Below, one piece after another: positions 1-7,170 of a stretch of DNA of 30,772 nt. Numbering within the stretch: the stretch's first letter is position 1; each line of letters begins with the position of its first letter. Where the stretch lies: contig CAUSCF010000021.1 in assembly GCA_963530295.1 (NCBI GenBank), positions 1 to 30,772 of the forward strand, in the 5' to 3' direction. The translations under genes were made by a program, and so were the position numbers. Below the pieces are notes generated by a model. That model worked only from the letters and a program-made list of their open reading frames with translations, was not told the DNA's origin and ran no database searches. Source of the DNA: JABCPE02 sp963530295 (GTDB taxonomy: Bacteria; Bacteroidota; Bacteroidia; Flavobacteriales; Weeksellaceae).

Positions 1-8
1 TATTTTTG

Positions 9-50
9 AACCTCTTTTTTTATCGTTTGATAGAAAAAGAGGTTTTTTCG
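9..50 (+). terminator. Rho-independent terminator of a gene left of the window
   Basis: An 11-bp perfect stem (AACCTCTTTTT at 9-19 with AAAAAGAGGTT at 34-44) is extended by TATC/GATA around a GTTT loop and followed by a T-rich run at 43-55. It ends transcription of an upstream + strand gene that is outside the window. The A/T-rich arms could also serve the opposite strand. Confidence 0.75.
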
Positions 51-112
51 TTTTTGATGGTTTTGGACTGAAAGAGGGGGGAGAGGATTACTTGAACTTT
101 GTTAAAGAAATA

Positions 113-315
113 ATGAAATTTAGAGAAAACGATATTGTAGTATCAATAGTGGAGATATATCGCCAATTATAAGTAAAGGTACAAAAGGTGTCATATTATC
201 TATTTTAGAGGAAGATAAAGTATTTTTAGTAGAATTTGTTGATGAAAAAGGAGATGCCATAGGAGATGGAATGGAAACTGTTTATATTTACCAAATAATA
301 AAATATACGAAATAA
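113..315 (+). pseudogene. DUF4926-like small protein, frameshifted
   Basis: An ATG at 113 opens MKFRENDIVVSIVEIY, then the frame stops at 170. A second frame, open from about 160 to the stop at 313-315, reads SPIISKGTKGVILSILEEDK and later VEFVDEKGD. Joined by a one-base correction near 155-160, the two halves give a protein of about 67 residues. It has the layout of DUF4926: a KxxDIVV start, a KGTKGVI turn and an EVEFVD-like strand. DUF4926 proteins often sit next to bacterial toxin/immunity genes; that link is family knowledge and is not shown here. The next broken gene begins 4 nt downstream. The gene is either a true pseudogene or carries a sequencing error. Family call moderate, frameshift clear. 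Confidence 0.6.
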
Positions 316-319
316 ACCT

Positions 320-765
320 ATGTATCAAGTAATAAACAATTTACCGATTGATTATGATTTTCAATCTAAGACGAAGGAAGAGCTTAAGCTATACGCTAAA
401 TGGTTTGAGGAGAATGTAGAAACAGAGAAGCTTTCAGAGGAAGAATACAAAGAAAAGAAAGCTGCTGTTCCAGATTATATAGAAATAAAAGACTGGGATA
501 TTACAATAAAGACCCGCTCATCGGCTGTAGATATTGGGATTTATTTTGGAGAGGTATTTATAAAGAACCACAAAGGTTTAAAATGGGAACAATATTTTTC
601 TCGTAGTAAATATCTATGGATAAAGGACATATGGTGATAAAAGGTTTTGGAAAGGATGTACTTAACAGTATATGGATAATTTATGTACTGGCATCTGGAT
701 TAGCTAAGAAAACGAAAAAAGGTACAAGATTATATGAACTTTATAATGTATGGAACAAGATTTAG
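320..765 (+). pseudogene. Hypothetical immunity-like protein, frameshifted
   Basis: The frame from ATG 320 codes 105 residues (MYQVINNLPIDYDF...) and stops at 635-637. A second frame, open across that point (from about 625), continues GHMVIKGFGKDVLNSIWIIY and ends ELYNVWNKI at 763-765. The join is in the A-rich run around 621-626, where a one-base change would restore a protein of about 148 residues. I do not recognise a named family. The small, acidic, soluble composition and the position right behind a DUF4926-like gene resemble cargo of polymorphic-toxin immunity loci, which is inference only. No toxin gene is visible. An automated call would probably report only the 105-residue N-terminal part. 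Confidence 0.55.
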
Positions 766-817
766 GATAGATATATAAATAAAATTAGAAATTTGAAAAT
801 AATGGATTAGCAAACAG

Positions 818-1612
818 CTAATCCATTTTATTATATTTTTTCATTAGATTTTCGTAGGTTTTTTGTGGCAGAATCCATTTGAGAGGAATACCGATTTTTT
901 GCCCAAATTTCCCAAAATAGTAATGGGCTTTCCATTTGTTTTTGAGCAATAGTTTTTCGATGTATTTCGCCACTTCCACAGGCTCTACTCCATGGTCTAC
1001 ATGGGAATTCATAGTAGAATAAACTTTGTAAAAAATATTTTTGTAAGGCTCAGAAATGGTGGTTTTGATTCGGTTTTCTGCAATATTGGTTTTTATATCG
1101 CCCAGATGAAGAGAGCAGAGTTCTATATTCCAAGCCGAGATTTCGTATCTCATGGCTTCGGTAACTTTATCCAAAGCCGATTTGGAGGCAGAATAAAACC
1201 CTCTGAAAGGCAGTCCCATTTCTGAACCGATGCTGGAAATATTGATAATTTGCCCTGATTTCTGTTCGCGCATTTTGGGCATCACGGCGGTCATCATCTG
1301 CACAACTCCGATTAGATTCAGGTTAAAAAGTTTCATAATTTCCTCTTTATTAGAGTCTTCTACGGCTCCCACCATGCCCATTCCAGCATTGTTGATGAGA
1401 ATATCAATGTGATTTTCTTTGGATAGAATTTCCTCTATGGCGCGGTCTATTTGGCTTTTTTCGGTGATATCGGTCGGAATGGATGTAAAAAGCTTAGAAT
1501 CTGCCTTTTTTCTGCTCAGTCCGTAGACCCTGTGTCCTTGTTTTCCGAAATATTCTGCAAGGGAAAAGCCGATTCCAGACGATGTCCCTGTGATGATGAT
1601 TGTTTTTTTCAT
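818..1612 (-). CDS. SDR family NAD(P)-dependent oxidoreductase
   Basis: This 264-residue protein is a classical short-chain dehydrogenase/reductase with a Rossmann fold. The cofactor loop TGTSSGIG is at residues 9-16, the structural NNAG motif at 74-77, and the catalytic Ser/Tyr/Lys set is visible as the ISS segment near 125-127, Y140 and K144 (YSASK). An Arg-rich stretch after the second strand (SRKK, 33-36) suggests NADP(H) preference. The substrate cannot be read from sequence. It is the last gene of a - strand run, 9 nt after the DUF2461 gene, so the two are probably co-transcribed. The length is normal for classical SDRs. The cytoplasmic enzyme class is secure, the specific reaction unknown. 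Confidence 0.9.
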   Translation of the reverse strand: MKKTIIITGTSSGIGFSLAEYFGKQGHRVYGLSRKKADSKLFTSIPTDITEKSQIDRAIEEILSKENHIDILINNAGMGMVGAVEDSNKEEIMKLFNLNLIGVVQMMTAVMPKMREQKSGQIINISSIGSEMGLPFRGFYSASKSALDKVTEAMRYEISAWNIELCSLHLGDIKTNIAENRIKTTISEPYKNIFYKVYSTMNSHVDHGVEPVEVAKYIEKLLLKNKWKAHYYFGKFGQKIGIPLKWILPQKTYENLMKKYNKMD

Positions 1613-1621
1613 TTAGTCGTG

Positions 1622-2299
1622 TTATATGGTTGATTCTCCATTTAGATTGGTAGTCAGTGCTTCGGTCATGAAGTCAAAAAATGGGCGCATTGCTTCCAGA
1701 CCAGTTGTTACTTTTTCTAAAAAATCAGGGCTGAAAATTTCCTCGTTTTTGAAATTTTGCACCAAAAGAAATTGTTTTTTCTTTAACAAATGAACATAAG
1801 GATGCTCTTTTTCAAAGCCTTTTGGAGCGGTTTTTAGTTCTTCGCCCCAGAATTCTCCTCCGAATAATTTTTTGGCTTTCGCTGAATTTAAAAATGTATC
1901 CAAATCCTTTCCGTTTAGTTCTATTTCTTTTCGGATTCTGTGCAAATCATCTTTATTTGGTGCAAAAAATCCGCCGCCGATAAAGCAGTTATCAGGCTCA
2001 ATATGAAGATAATATCCGCCTCTGTACTGTGGCTGTCTTCGGGCAAAGTAACCTCCGAAATGGGTTTTATAAGGAGTTTTATCTTTGGAAAATCTCAAAT
2101 CTCTGTGAATTCGGTAGATTTTCGGCTCTGAAATGAAATCATTTTTGGCAACTGCGCTGTGTACGGCTTGGAAAAACTCCGAAAAATCAGTCTTTGCCTT
2201 TTCGTAGTCGGATTTATGGGAGCTGAACCAGTCCTTATTGTTATTCTTTTTTAGCTCTTCTAAAAAAGCAAAAATATTTTGTGATATTTTAGAATTCAT
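1622..2299 (-). CDS. DUF2461 domain-containing protein
   Basis: A 225-residue soluble protein of the DUF2461 (TIGR02453) family. Family marks include FLEELKKNNNKDWF near the N terminus, YRIHRDLRFSKDKTPYKTHF in the middle, and GGYYLHIEPD followed by GGGFF. The biochemical role of the family is unknown. I start it at the ATG at 2297-2299 (MNSKISQN). The frame is open seven codons further, to an ATG at 2320, but that ATG lies inside a TAACTTTG promoter -7 box (2318-2325) and would not be on the transcript. It is followed 9 nt later by the SDR gene. Family call confident, function unknown. Confidence 0.88.
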   Translation of the reverse strand: MNSKISQNIFAFLEELKKNNNKDWFSSHKSDYEKAKTDFSEFFQAVHSAVAKNDFISEPKIYRIHRDLRFSKDKTPYKTHFGGYFARRQPQYRGGYYLHIEPDNCFIGGGFFAPNKDDLHRIRKEIELNGKDLDTFLNSAKAKKLFGGEFWGEELKTAPKGFEKEHPYVHLLKKKQFLLVQNFKNEEIFSPDFLEKVTTGLEAMRPFFDFMTEALTTNLNGESTI

Positions 2300-2317
2300 T
2301 TGTTTAGGATTAAATAG

Positions 2318-2325
2318 CAAAGTTA
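2318..2325 (-). promoter_or_regulatory. Bacteroidota -7 box for DUF2461-SDR genes
   Basis: On the - strand the octamer reads TAACTTTG, a full match to TAnnTTTG, 18 nt from the chosen DUF2461 start. No clear TTTG is found 19-20 bp upstream, so this is a half-supported promoter. It decides the start codon of the DUF2461 gene. Confidence 0.45.
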
Positions 2326-2374
2326 ATAAAAAACCTTTGTTAAAAAGTTTTTCAGTTTTAGAAATGAAACTGGG

Positions 2375-3568
2375 TTATTTGACAAATTCCCAAAAGTCAG
2401 GGAAAGATTTTTCTACCACTTCGGGATTTTGTATTTCTATTTCCTGAATTAGCGAGTAGGGCGCGAATGCCATAGCCATGCGGTGGTCGCCATAGGTAGC
2501 GATGGATATGTTTTTTTCGGGATTGGTGTAGAGGACGGATTTTATGGAATTATCCGTGATTTCTGTTTCGCAGCCTATTTTTTTTAGTTCGTTTTGAAGA
2601 GCAGAGAGCCTGTCGGTTTCTTTTATTTTAAGAGTGACAAGTCCGCCGATTTCAAAAGGAATTTTCAGTGCAGCCGCCGTTACACAGACTGTTTGGGCGA
2701 TGTCTGGGCAGTCGTTCATATTGAGCTGAATGGACAGAGGAAGGTTAAAATTGTTTTTTGGAATCAAAGTGATTTCCTGCTGATTTTCATTAAAAATAGT
2801 ATCAATTCCGAAAAACTGGGAGTAAATTTCGGTAATTCTGGAATCGCCTTGCAGAGAATTTTTATTAAAATTTTTAAGTGTAATTTTTTGTCTATCCAAA
2901 GCCGAAAACGAATAAAAATAAGAAGCCGAAGACCAGTCGGATTCCACAGTGAAGACTGTTTTTTGAGTTCTGATGTTAGGAATTTGGATGGTTTTGTCTT
3001 TTAGGATAATTGATTTTCCACTGATTTCTGAAAGCAGTTTCAGAGTCATTTCTATGTAAGGCTTTGATGTGATTTCTCCCAAAAGCTTTATGGTCAAGCC
3101 GTTTTCTAATTTTCCGCTGACAAGAATAAGCGAAGTGATGAACTGCGAAGAAATATCCGCAGGAATTTCCACGAAATTTTTTTCTAACTTTTTTCCTTTT
3201 ATTTTAAGAGGAGGAAATCCCTCTTTTTCTAAATATTCTATCTCCGCTCCCAGCTCTATAAGCGCTTCTACCAAAGGTTTTATGGGTCTTTGTTTCATTC
3301 TTTCGGAGCCTATGAGGATTTTTTCTGCGCCCTCCTGAACTGCAAAAAATGAAGTCAGAAACCGCATCGCTGTGCCAGCGTGATGGATGTCTATTGTTTT
3401 CTCATCGGAATTTAAGGCTTTTTGTAAAAGTTTGGTATCCTGTGAGTTAGAAATGTTTTTTATTTCAATATTTCCAAAGAGTTTTTGTAAAATTAATAGA
3501 CGATTGGACTCGCTTTTAGAGCCTGTGATTTGTATTTTATTTGGAAGAACTGGACGAAATAATTTCAT
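2375..3568 (-). CDS. aroA: 3-phosphoshikimate 1-carboxyvinyltransferase (EPSP synthase)
   Basis: EPSP synthase joins shikimate-3-phosphate and phosphoenolpyruvate in the sixth step of the shikimate pathway to aromatic amino acids. Visible motifs are SKSESNR at 17-23 (shikimate-phosphate and PEP binding), HAGTAMRF at 63-70, SSQF at 140-143, the catalytic Asp in CPDIAQT (D289), KETDR at 316-320 and GDHRMAMAFA at 360-369. At 397 residues it is somewhat shorter than the E. coli enzyme of about 427, but both domain halves and all key motifs are present. The HAGTAMRF loop has His where NAGTAMR is common. It lies 13 nt after the MazG-like gene in the same - strand run and is probably co-transcribed with it. 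Confidence 0.95.
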   Translation of the reverse strand: MKLFRPVLPNKIQITGSKSESNRLLILQKLFGNIEIKNISNSQDTKLLQKALNSDEKTIDIHHAGTAMRFLTSFFAVQEGAEKILIGSERMKQRPIKPLVEALIELGAEIEYLEKEGFPPLKIKGKKLEKNFVEIPADISSQFITSLILVSGKLENGLTIKLLGEITSKPYIEMTLKLLSEISGKSIILKDKTIQIPNIRTQKTVFTVESDWSSASYFYSFSALDRQKITLKNFNKNSLQGDSRITEIYSQFFGIDTIFNENQQEITLIPKNNFNLPLSIQLNMNDCPDIAQTVCVTAAALKIPFEIGGLVTLKIKETDRLSALQNELKKIGCETEITDNSIKSVLYTNPEKNISIATYGDHRMAMAFAPYSLIQEIEIQNPEVVEKSFPDFWEFVK

Positions 3569-3581
3569 TTAGAATAAACTT

Positions 3582-3908
3582 TTATTTTAGTTTTTCATTG
3601 TTTTGGTGCCTGTTTTGGTCTCTTTCTGTCTTTTTTTTCATTTTCTTGTCAAAGGCATCTTGCAGGTCTATCCCAGTTTGATTGGCAAGGCAAAGCGTTA
3701 CAAAAAGCACATCGGCAAGCTCTTCTCCGAGGTCTTTGTTTTTATCACTTTCTTTTTCGGATTGTTCGCCATATCTTCTGGCGATGATTCTCGCCACCTC
3801 GCCGACTTCTTCTGTTAGAATCACCATATTGGTCAGCTCATCGAAATAGCGGACACCGATTGTCTTTATCCAATTATCTACTTGTTTTTGTAGTGTTTTG
3901 ATTTCCAT
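3582..3908 (-). CDS. MazG-like nucleotide pyrophosphohydrolase
   Basis: A 108-residue single-domain all-alpha NTP pyrophosphohydrolase of the MazG/dUTPase-C superfamily. The metal-binding pattern EExxE...ExxD is present as E33-E34-E37 (TEEVGEVAR) and E63-D66 (EELADVLF). Such enzymes remove nucleotides, often non-canonical ones, by cleaving NTP to NMP and PPi; this protein's substrate is not known. The N-terminal TLQKQVDNWIKTIGVRYFDE matches small house-cleaning MazG-like proteins of Flavobacteriia. Its ATG touches the stop of the upstream zinc-finger gene with no gap, and aroA follows after 13 nt, indicating one operon. Confidence 0.88.
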   Translation of the reverse strand: MEIKTLQKQVDNWIKTIGVRYFDELTNMVILTEEVGEVARIIARRYGEQSEKESDKNKDLGEELADVLFVTLCLANQTGIDLQDAFDKKMKKKTERDQNRHQNNEKLK

Positions 3909-4373
3909 TTAGTCTATTTGATTTAGTTCTCTTAGCCGAGTAATATTTTTGTAAATTCTGTAAGGCAAAATAAAAACACCCAAACAGCCAGAGATTAAAA
4001 ATTTAACCACAAAATAAATCAACCAACCTATAATTGGCAAGAAAAGGAAATAGTCGGCCGTAATTCTGTTTAGAAATCTCCAACCTGCAACTAGTGAAGA
4101 ATAAACATAAAAGAACATAATGTATGACATTATGGGCAAATCTCTGTTTTGAGAATTGAGAAGCGATAAAACAATAAAAGTAATCACTGCACCTCCGCCA
4201 AAAATAATGAAGAAATCTTTGATAATTTCGCTTCGTTCATGAGAAATTCTATTTTTATTACACTCTACACAAATGGGAAATGTATAGCGTGAGGAACATT
4301 CTATACAAAGACCTTTATTACAATCTATACAGCTGCTAACTGCAGGTAAACTAGGGTGGTTATAACAGTTCAT
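3909..4373 (-). CDS. B-box-type zinc-finger membrane protein
   Basis: A 154-residue protein with an N-terminal metal-binding module and a membrane part. Cys/His ligands are at C3, H6, C15, C18, C23, C26, C35 and C38, in the C-x2-H ... C-x2-C-x4-C-x2-C pattern of bacterial B-box-like zinc fingers. Hydrophobic segments follow at about 53-72, 79-96 and 105-133. Such proteins are common and uncharacterised in Bacteroidota; the finger probably binds zinc on the cytoplasmic side. It is the first gene of the 4373-2375 run, with its promoter in the IS remnant upstream. Function unknown; the architecture is clear. Confidence 0.75.
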   Translation of the reverse strand: MNCYNHPSLPAVSSCIDCNKGLCIECSSRYTFPICVECNKNRISHERSEIIKDFFIIFGGGAVITFIVLSLLNSQNRDLPIMSYIMFFYVYSSLVAGWRFLNRITADYFLFLPIIGWLIYFVVKFLISGCLGVFILPYRIYKNITRLRELNQID

Positions 4374-4398
4374 ATCATTTAAATAGTTTAAGATAACT

Positions 4399-4619
4399 TT
4401 AGAGGATTAATATAAGTTCTTTAAGCAAACTTAAATATAAATTTTTGTTTCTGCAATTATACCTAAACTCATACTCCTTTATGTACAAATAAAGTTATGT
4501 TTGCGTATACCTCTCAACTTTGAAAGTCGTATTTTGCACAATCCCCAAAAGTTCTCAACTCCGTTGATATGATTGTGTCCAAGAGCAAATTCATTGTAGG
4601 AATGACTAACCCTAATTTC
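4399..4619 (-). mobile_element. IS1595-type (ISXO2-like) transposase remnant, C-terminal end
   Basis: Between two intact genes, the - strand from 4619 reads IRVSHSYNEFALGHNHINGV then ENFWGLCKIRLSKLRGIRKHN. It then needs a one-base shift near 4500 to continue CTTTATTTG... as LYLYIKEYEFRYNCRNKNLY, ending with a stop at 4399-4401. The HINGVENFW block followed by KEYEFRYN is the recognisable C terminus of IS1595-family DDE transposases. The N-terminal three quarters are missing, and a stop codon (4620-4622) directly precedes the homologous part. No terminal inverted repeats or target duplication were found. It is a dead relic, and the neighbouring promoter for the zinc-finger gene lies inside it. 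Confidence 0.7.
4426..4457 (-). promoter_or_regulatory. Promoter for zinc-finger-mazG-aroA genes
   Basis: On the - strand the -7 box TAAGTTTG (4426-4433) matches TAnnTTTG, and ATTG (4454-4457) stands 20 bp upstream in the -33 position. The start codon at 4373 is about 45 nt beyond the expected transcription start. The boxes lie within the codons of the transposase relic. Sequence match only. Confidence 0.4.
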
Positions 4620-4640
4620 TTAAAATTATCTCGCGCCAGA

Positions 4641-5240
4641 TTAATTGTATTTTTCAATTTTAGATAAAATTTTCTGATTATTTTTTTCTTTATTTTTAAT
4701 TAATAAGAGATGAATAATCTTTTGGTAAAATTCTTTTATTCTTGGTTTGACAACAGGGTTGATTTGAATAATTTTCCCATCGGAATAATCTATCATTATA
4801 TTCACTGTTAATCCATCAATTTGTGGAATAAATTCATTCTCCTCAGAAAGTTTTTTATTAGAATTTGGTTTTTCTTCTTCTACAACTTGTTCGCTGAAAG
4901 AGGAAATAATTGCTCTAATTTCCTGAATTTCTTTATCGGTCATTTCTGCACGAAAAGGAATAAGTTTTAGATTTTCAGAAATAAGTTCATTATATGTTTT
5001 TACCTGGCCGGTTTCCGAAGGTGGTGGAATTTCGTGGTAATAAGCCTCAGGAGAATAAAAAACCAAATATTTTTCTTTTAAATTGAGAAGAGTTTCTGCT
5101 GGCTGTCCAGCATTTGCTGCGTAAAATCCAATTTTAATGAGATTTGATGTTGCCGAATTTTCAATTTTTTTCGGGTTTTTATTATCACAAGAAATAAAAA
5201 CTAATAGCAAAGAAAAAAAGAAAACAAATAATTTCTTCAT
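4641..5240 (-). CDS. Lipoprotein of unknown function
   Basis: A 199-residue protein with a short lysine-led hydrophobic signal (MKKLFVFFFSLLLVFIS) ending at Cys18, a lipobox of the relaxed Bacteroidota type; it is therefore predicted to be lipid-anchored in an outer or inner membrane. The mature part is hydrophilic, begins with an Asn/Lys-rich tether, and contains the YSPEAYYHEIPPPSETGQ region and a C-terminal basic helix rich in Lys and Asn. I recognise no domain. It starts 8 nt after the stop of the larger lipoprotein gene, so both are probably on one mRNA. The transposase relic lies just downstream. Confidence 0.75.
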   Translation of the reverse strand: MKKLFVFFFSLLLVFISCDNKNPKKIENSATSNLIKIGFYAANAGQPAETLLNLKEKYLVFYSPEAYYHEIPPPSETGQVKTYNELISENLKLIPFRAEMTDKEIQEIRAIISSFSEQVVEEEKPNSNKKLSEENEFIPQIDGLTVNIMIDYSDGKIIQINPVVKPRIKEFYQKIIHLLLIKNKEKNNQKILSKIEKYN

Positions 5241-5248
5241 ATTAAATC

Positions 5249-6649
5249 TTATTGATAAGCTCCGATAGTAGGATTATTCGTTCTTGAAACGCCTTTGATA
5301 TCCTGAGGAACGCCAGCCGCTGTAGATATATTTCCTTTCTTTTTGGCAGGAGAATCATTTGCGGTGCGAAGGTTCATTTTCGCGATGGAATGGTTTAGGA
5401 ATTTTGGATTTTCATTTTTTATAGAGTTGATTATCTGCGGGTTAGCATCAAAATTATAACCAGCTTTGTCACTATATTTTATAAGAGAATGACTGATAAG
5501 ATAATTAAAATTATACCCAGAAACAGGCTCAAAGGAAATAGAATTTTCCTTTTTTCCGTAAATGATAGAGTTTCTGATGTTTAGTTCCAGATTTGCATTT
5601 TCCGTATTCCCAGAATTATTTCGCCATTTATTTGTAGCATAAATTCCCAAAGCAGGTGAAGCAGAACTCTGATACCAATAATTGGCCAATGTGCAATGAG
5701 TAAGATTAGCCTCACCACCACCGAATATCGCCAAATCTGCTCTTCCACAGTTGTTCATCACCATGTTTTCAGCATTGATTTTAGATTTCACGGAATAAAT
5801 TCCATACTCCTGAAAAGTATGAATAATAGAATTTTTGATGTTGGCTGTGGTTTTGTAAAGATTAAGCCCAGACTCTCCTCCGAAAATCTTAGCGTAATTC
5901 ATTTTCAGCACTGCATTTTCTTCAAGGTAAATCCCATCCCAGTTGAGCGGAATAGTGTCATATCTTATATCATTTCTATCGCCGCGGAAAATGACTTCTT
6001 TATCTATCAGCCCATTGATATTGAGTTTTGCGTTTTTAGAAATTTTCAAACTGCTGTTTTTGGTGAAATAAACTTTCGTTCCTTCCTCTATATCAAGGGT
6101 TTTTCCTTCGGCTAGGGTAAGCTCTCCGAAGATGATTTTAGCCTTGTCATTTCTCCAAGTTGTATTGGCATTTAGGATATTTGGATTTGTATCAGATTTT
6201 ATGAAAAATTCGGCATCCTGCACCACAGAAAGGAGTGTCACATGCTGGTTGCCTCTCGGTGAGCTGAAAACTATTTTGTCCTCAGCGATGGCTTCTTTTG
6301 CATTGGCTACGGGAGCTATCTCTATGAAGATAATGAGGCTGTCGTTTTTTCTCAGCGGCACATCAAAAAACTCTGTCCCTGCCTTTCCATCCACATTGAT
6401 ACGGTATGGCGAGGAGCTTCCGCCTTCTAATGTAATTTTTGGAATTCGGACATCTTTATTCTCTCTGTTATAGACTTTTACGAAATAAGTTTCAGAGCGA
6501 ACCTGATTATAAACCGTATCACAAAAAACGACATCTTGTGAGAATTTTAAGTCCGCAGAAGGAGTTTCAAAGTTGATTTCATCCCTTTTGCATGAAACAA
6601 ATAACAATAAAACCCAAAAGCCCAGTCCAAGCAAGAATTTTACTTTCAT
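5249..6649 (-). CDS. Lipoprotein, right-handed beta-helix fold predicted
   Basis: A 466-residue surface or periplasmic lipoprotein: signal MKVKFLLGLGFWVLLLFVS then Cys20. Residues of about 30-140 look like an immunoglobulin-like region (PKITLEGGSSSPYRINVDG). From about 170 onward come short strand repeats with Asn-rich turns (LKISKNAKLNINGLIDKEVI, AVLKMNYAKIFGGESGLNLY), typical of parallel beta-helix, pectin-lyase-like proteins. The C terminus GVSRTNNPTIGAYQ is the standard ending of many Bacteroidota proteins of this type. The start is set at 6649: the ATG at 6670 in the same frame lies inside the TATCTTTG -7 box. Ligand or substrate unknown. It leads a two-gene unit with the 199-residue lipoprotein. 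Confidence 0.8.
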   Translation of the reverse strand: MKVKFLLGLGFWVLLLFVSCKRDEINFETPSADLKFSQDVVFCDTVYNQVRSETYFVKVYNRENKDVRIPKITLEGGSSSPYRINVDGKAGTEFFDVPLRKNDSLIIFIEIAPVANAKEAIAEDKIVFSSPRGNQHVTLLSVVQDAEFFIKSDTNPNILNANTTWRNDKAKIIFGELTLAEGKTLDIEEGTKVYFTKNSSLKISKNAKLNINGLIDKEVIFRGDRNDIRYDTIPLNWDGIYLEENAVLKMNYAKIFGGESGLNLYKTTANIKNSIIHTFQEYGIYSVKSKINAENMVMNNCGRADLAIFGGGEANLTHCTLANYWYQSSASPALGIYATNKWRNNSGNTENANLELNIRNSIIYGKKENSISFEPVSGYNFNYLISHSLIKYSDKAGYNFDANPQIINSIKNENPKFLNHSIAKMNLRTANDSPAKKKGNISTAAGVPQDIKGVSRTNNPTIGAYQ

Positions 6650-6667
6650 ATGTATTAAAATAATATT

Positions 6668-6699
6668 CAAAGATAAATATTTTGAGATAAATATTTAAA
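6668..6699 (-). promoter_or_regulatory. Divergent promoter for the lipoprotein pair
   Basis: On the - strand TATCTTTG (6668-6675) is a perfect TAnnTTTG -7 box, with TTTA (6696-6699) 20 bp upstream as an imperfect -33 element. It is back-to-back with the rpmE2 promoter and rules out the ATG at 6670 as the lipoprotein start. Confidence 0.55.
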
Positions 6700-6702
6700 G
6701 TT

Positions 6703-6734
6703 TTTGTGAATTCAAAAAAAAAATAATATTTTTG
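6703..6734 (+). promoter_or_regulatory. Promoter of rpmE2
   Basis: TTTG (6703-6706), a 20-bp spacer containing an A-tract, then TATTTTTG (6727-6734) match the Bacteroidota consensus closely. The predicted leader is about 84 nt, long enough for post-transcriptional control, though no fold stands out in it. Confidence 0.7.
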
Positions 6735-6824
6735 CAGACTGAAATACCGATATAAGGATAAGATGTCCATTACCATTTTATCCAAATAATTGAATTTAAA
6801 AATAAAAATAATTTCTAGAATATT

Positions 6825-7076
6825 ATGAAAAAAGGAATCCACCCTGAAAATTATAGACTTGTTGTTTTCAAAGATATGAGTAACGACGAGGTGTTTCTTT
6901 GCAAATCTACAGCAGAAACAAAAGATACGATCGTATACGAAGGACAAGAGTATCCATTAGTAAAAATGGAGATCTCTTCTACATCTCACCCATTCTACAC
7001 AGGAAAAGTGAAATTGGTAGATACTGCGGGTAGAGTAGATAAGTTCATGAACAAGTACAAAAAATTTGCTAAGTAA
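6825..7076 (+). CDS. rpmE2: 50S ribosomal protein L31, type B
   Basis: An 83-residue ribosomal protein of the large subunit, at the bridge to the small subunit. MKKGIHPENYRLVVFKDM, TSHPFYTGK and AGRVDKFMNKYKKF are diagnostic of the L31 family. It is the zinc-free type B form: only one cysteine is present (C30 in VFLCKS) instead of the CxxC ribbon of type A. In organisms with both forms type B replaces type A under zinc shortage; here it may be the sole copy, which the window cannot show. It is monocistronic, between its own promoter and a terminator at 7098-7126. Confidence 0.95.
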   Translation: MKKGIHPENYRLVVFKDMSNDEVFLCKSTAETKDTIVYEGQEYPLVKMEISSTSHPFYTGKVKLVDTAGRVDKFMNKYKKFAK

Positions 7077-7097
7077 CATTAGGAAAATATTAAAAGA

Positions 7098-7126
7098 CCT
7101 TCTGATTTTTTCAGGAGGTTTTTTTT
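7098..7126 (+). terminator. rpmE2 terminator
   Basis: A 9-bp stem, ACCTTCTGA (7098-7106 region) with TCAGGAGGT (7111-7119), closes a short T loop and is followed by eight Ts. One G-T pair occurs in the stem. The T-run doubles as the start of the next promoter. Confidence 0.85.
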
Positions 7127-7154
7127 GTTTAGAAGAGGAAAAGAATTAAATTTG
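7124..7154 (+). promoter_or_regulatory. Promoter of the GlmU-like gene
   Basis: TTTG (7124-7127) is separated by exactly 19 bp from TAAATTTG (7147-7154), a full Bacteroidota consensus. The start codon at 7171 leaves a leader of only about 10 nt. The -33 element is built from the last T-run of the preceding terminator. Confidence 0.75.
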
Positions 7155-7170
7155 TTACAAATAAAAAAAT

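Noticed and set aside
1..8. TATTTTTG at the window edge as a promoter
   Set aside because: It runs directly into a terminator hairpin with no gene between and its upstream half is outside the window.
6650..6670. Upstream ATGs at 6670, 2320 and 25406 as gene starts
   Set aside because: Each lies within or upstream of a TAnnTTTG -7 box, and the downstream ATG gives the better signal peptide or domain start.
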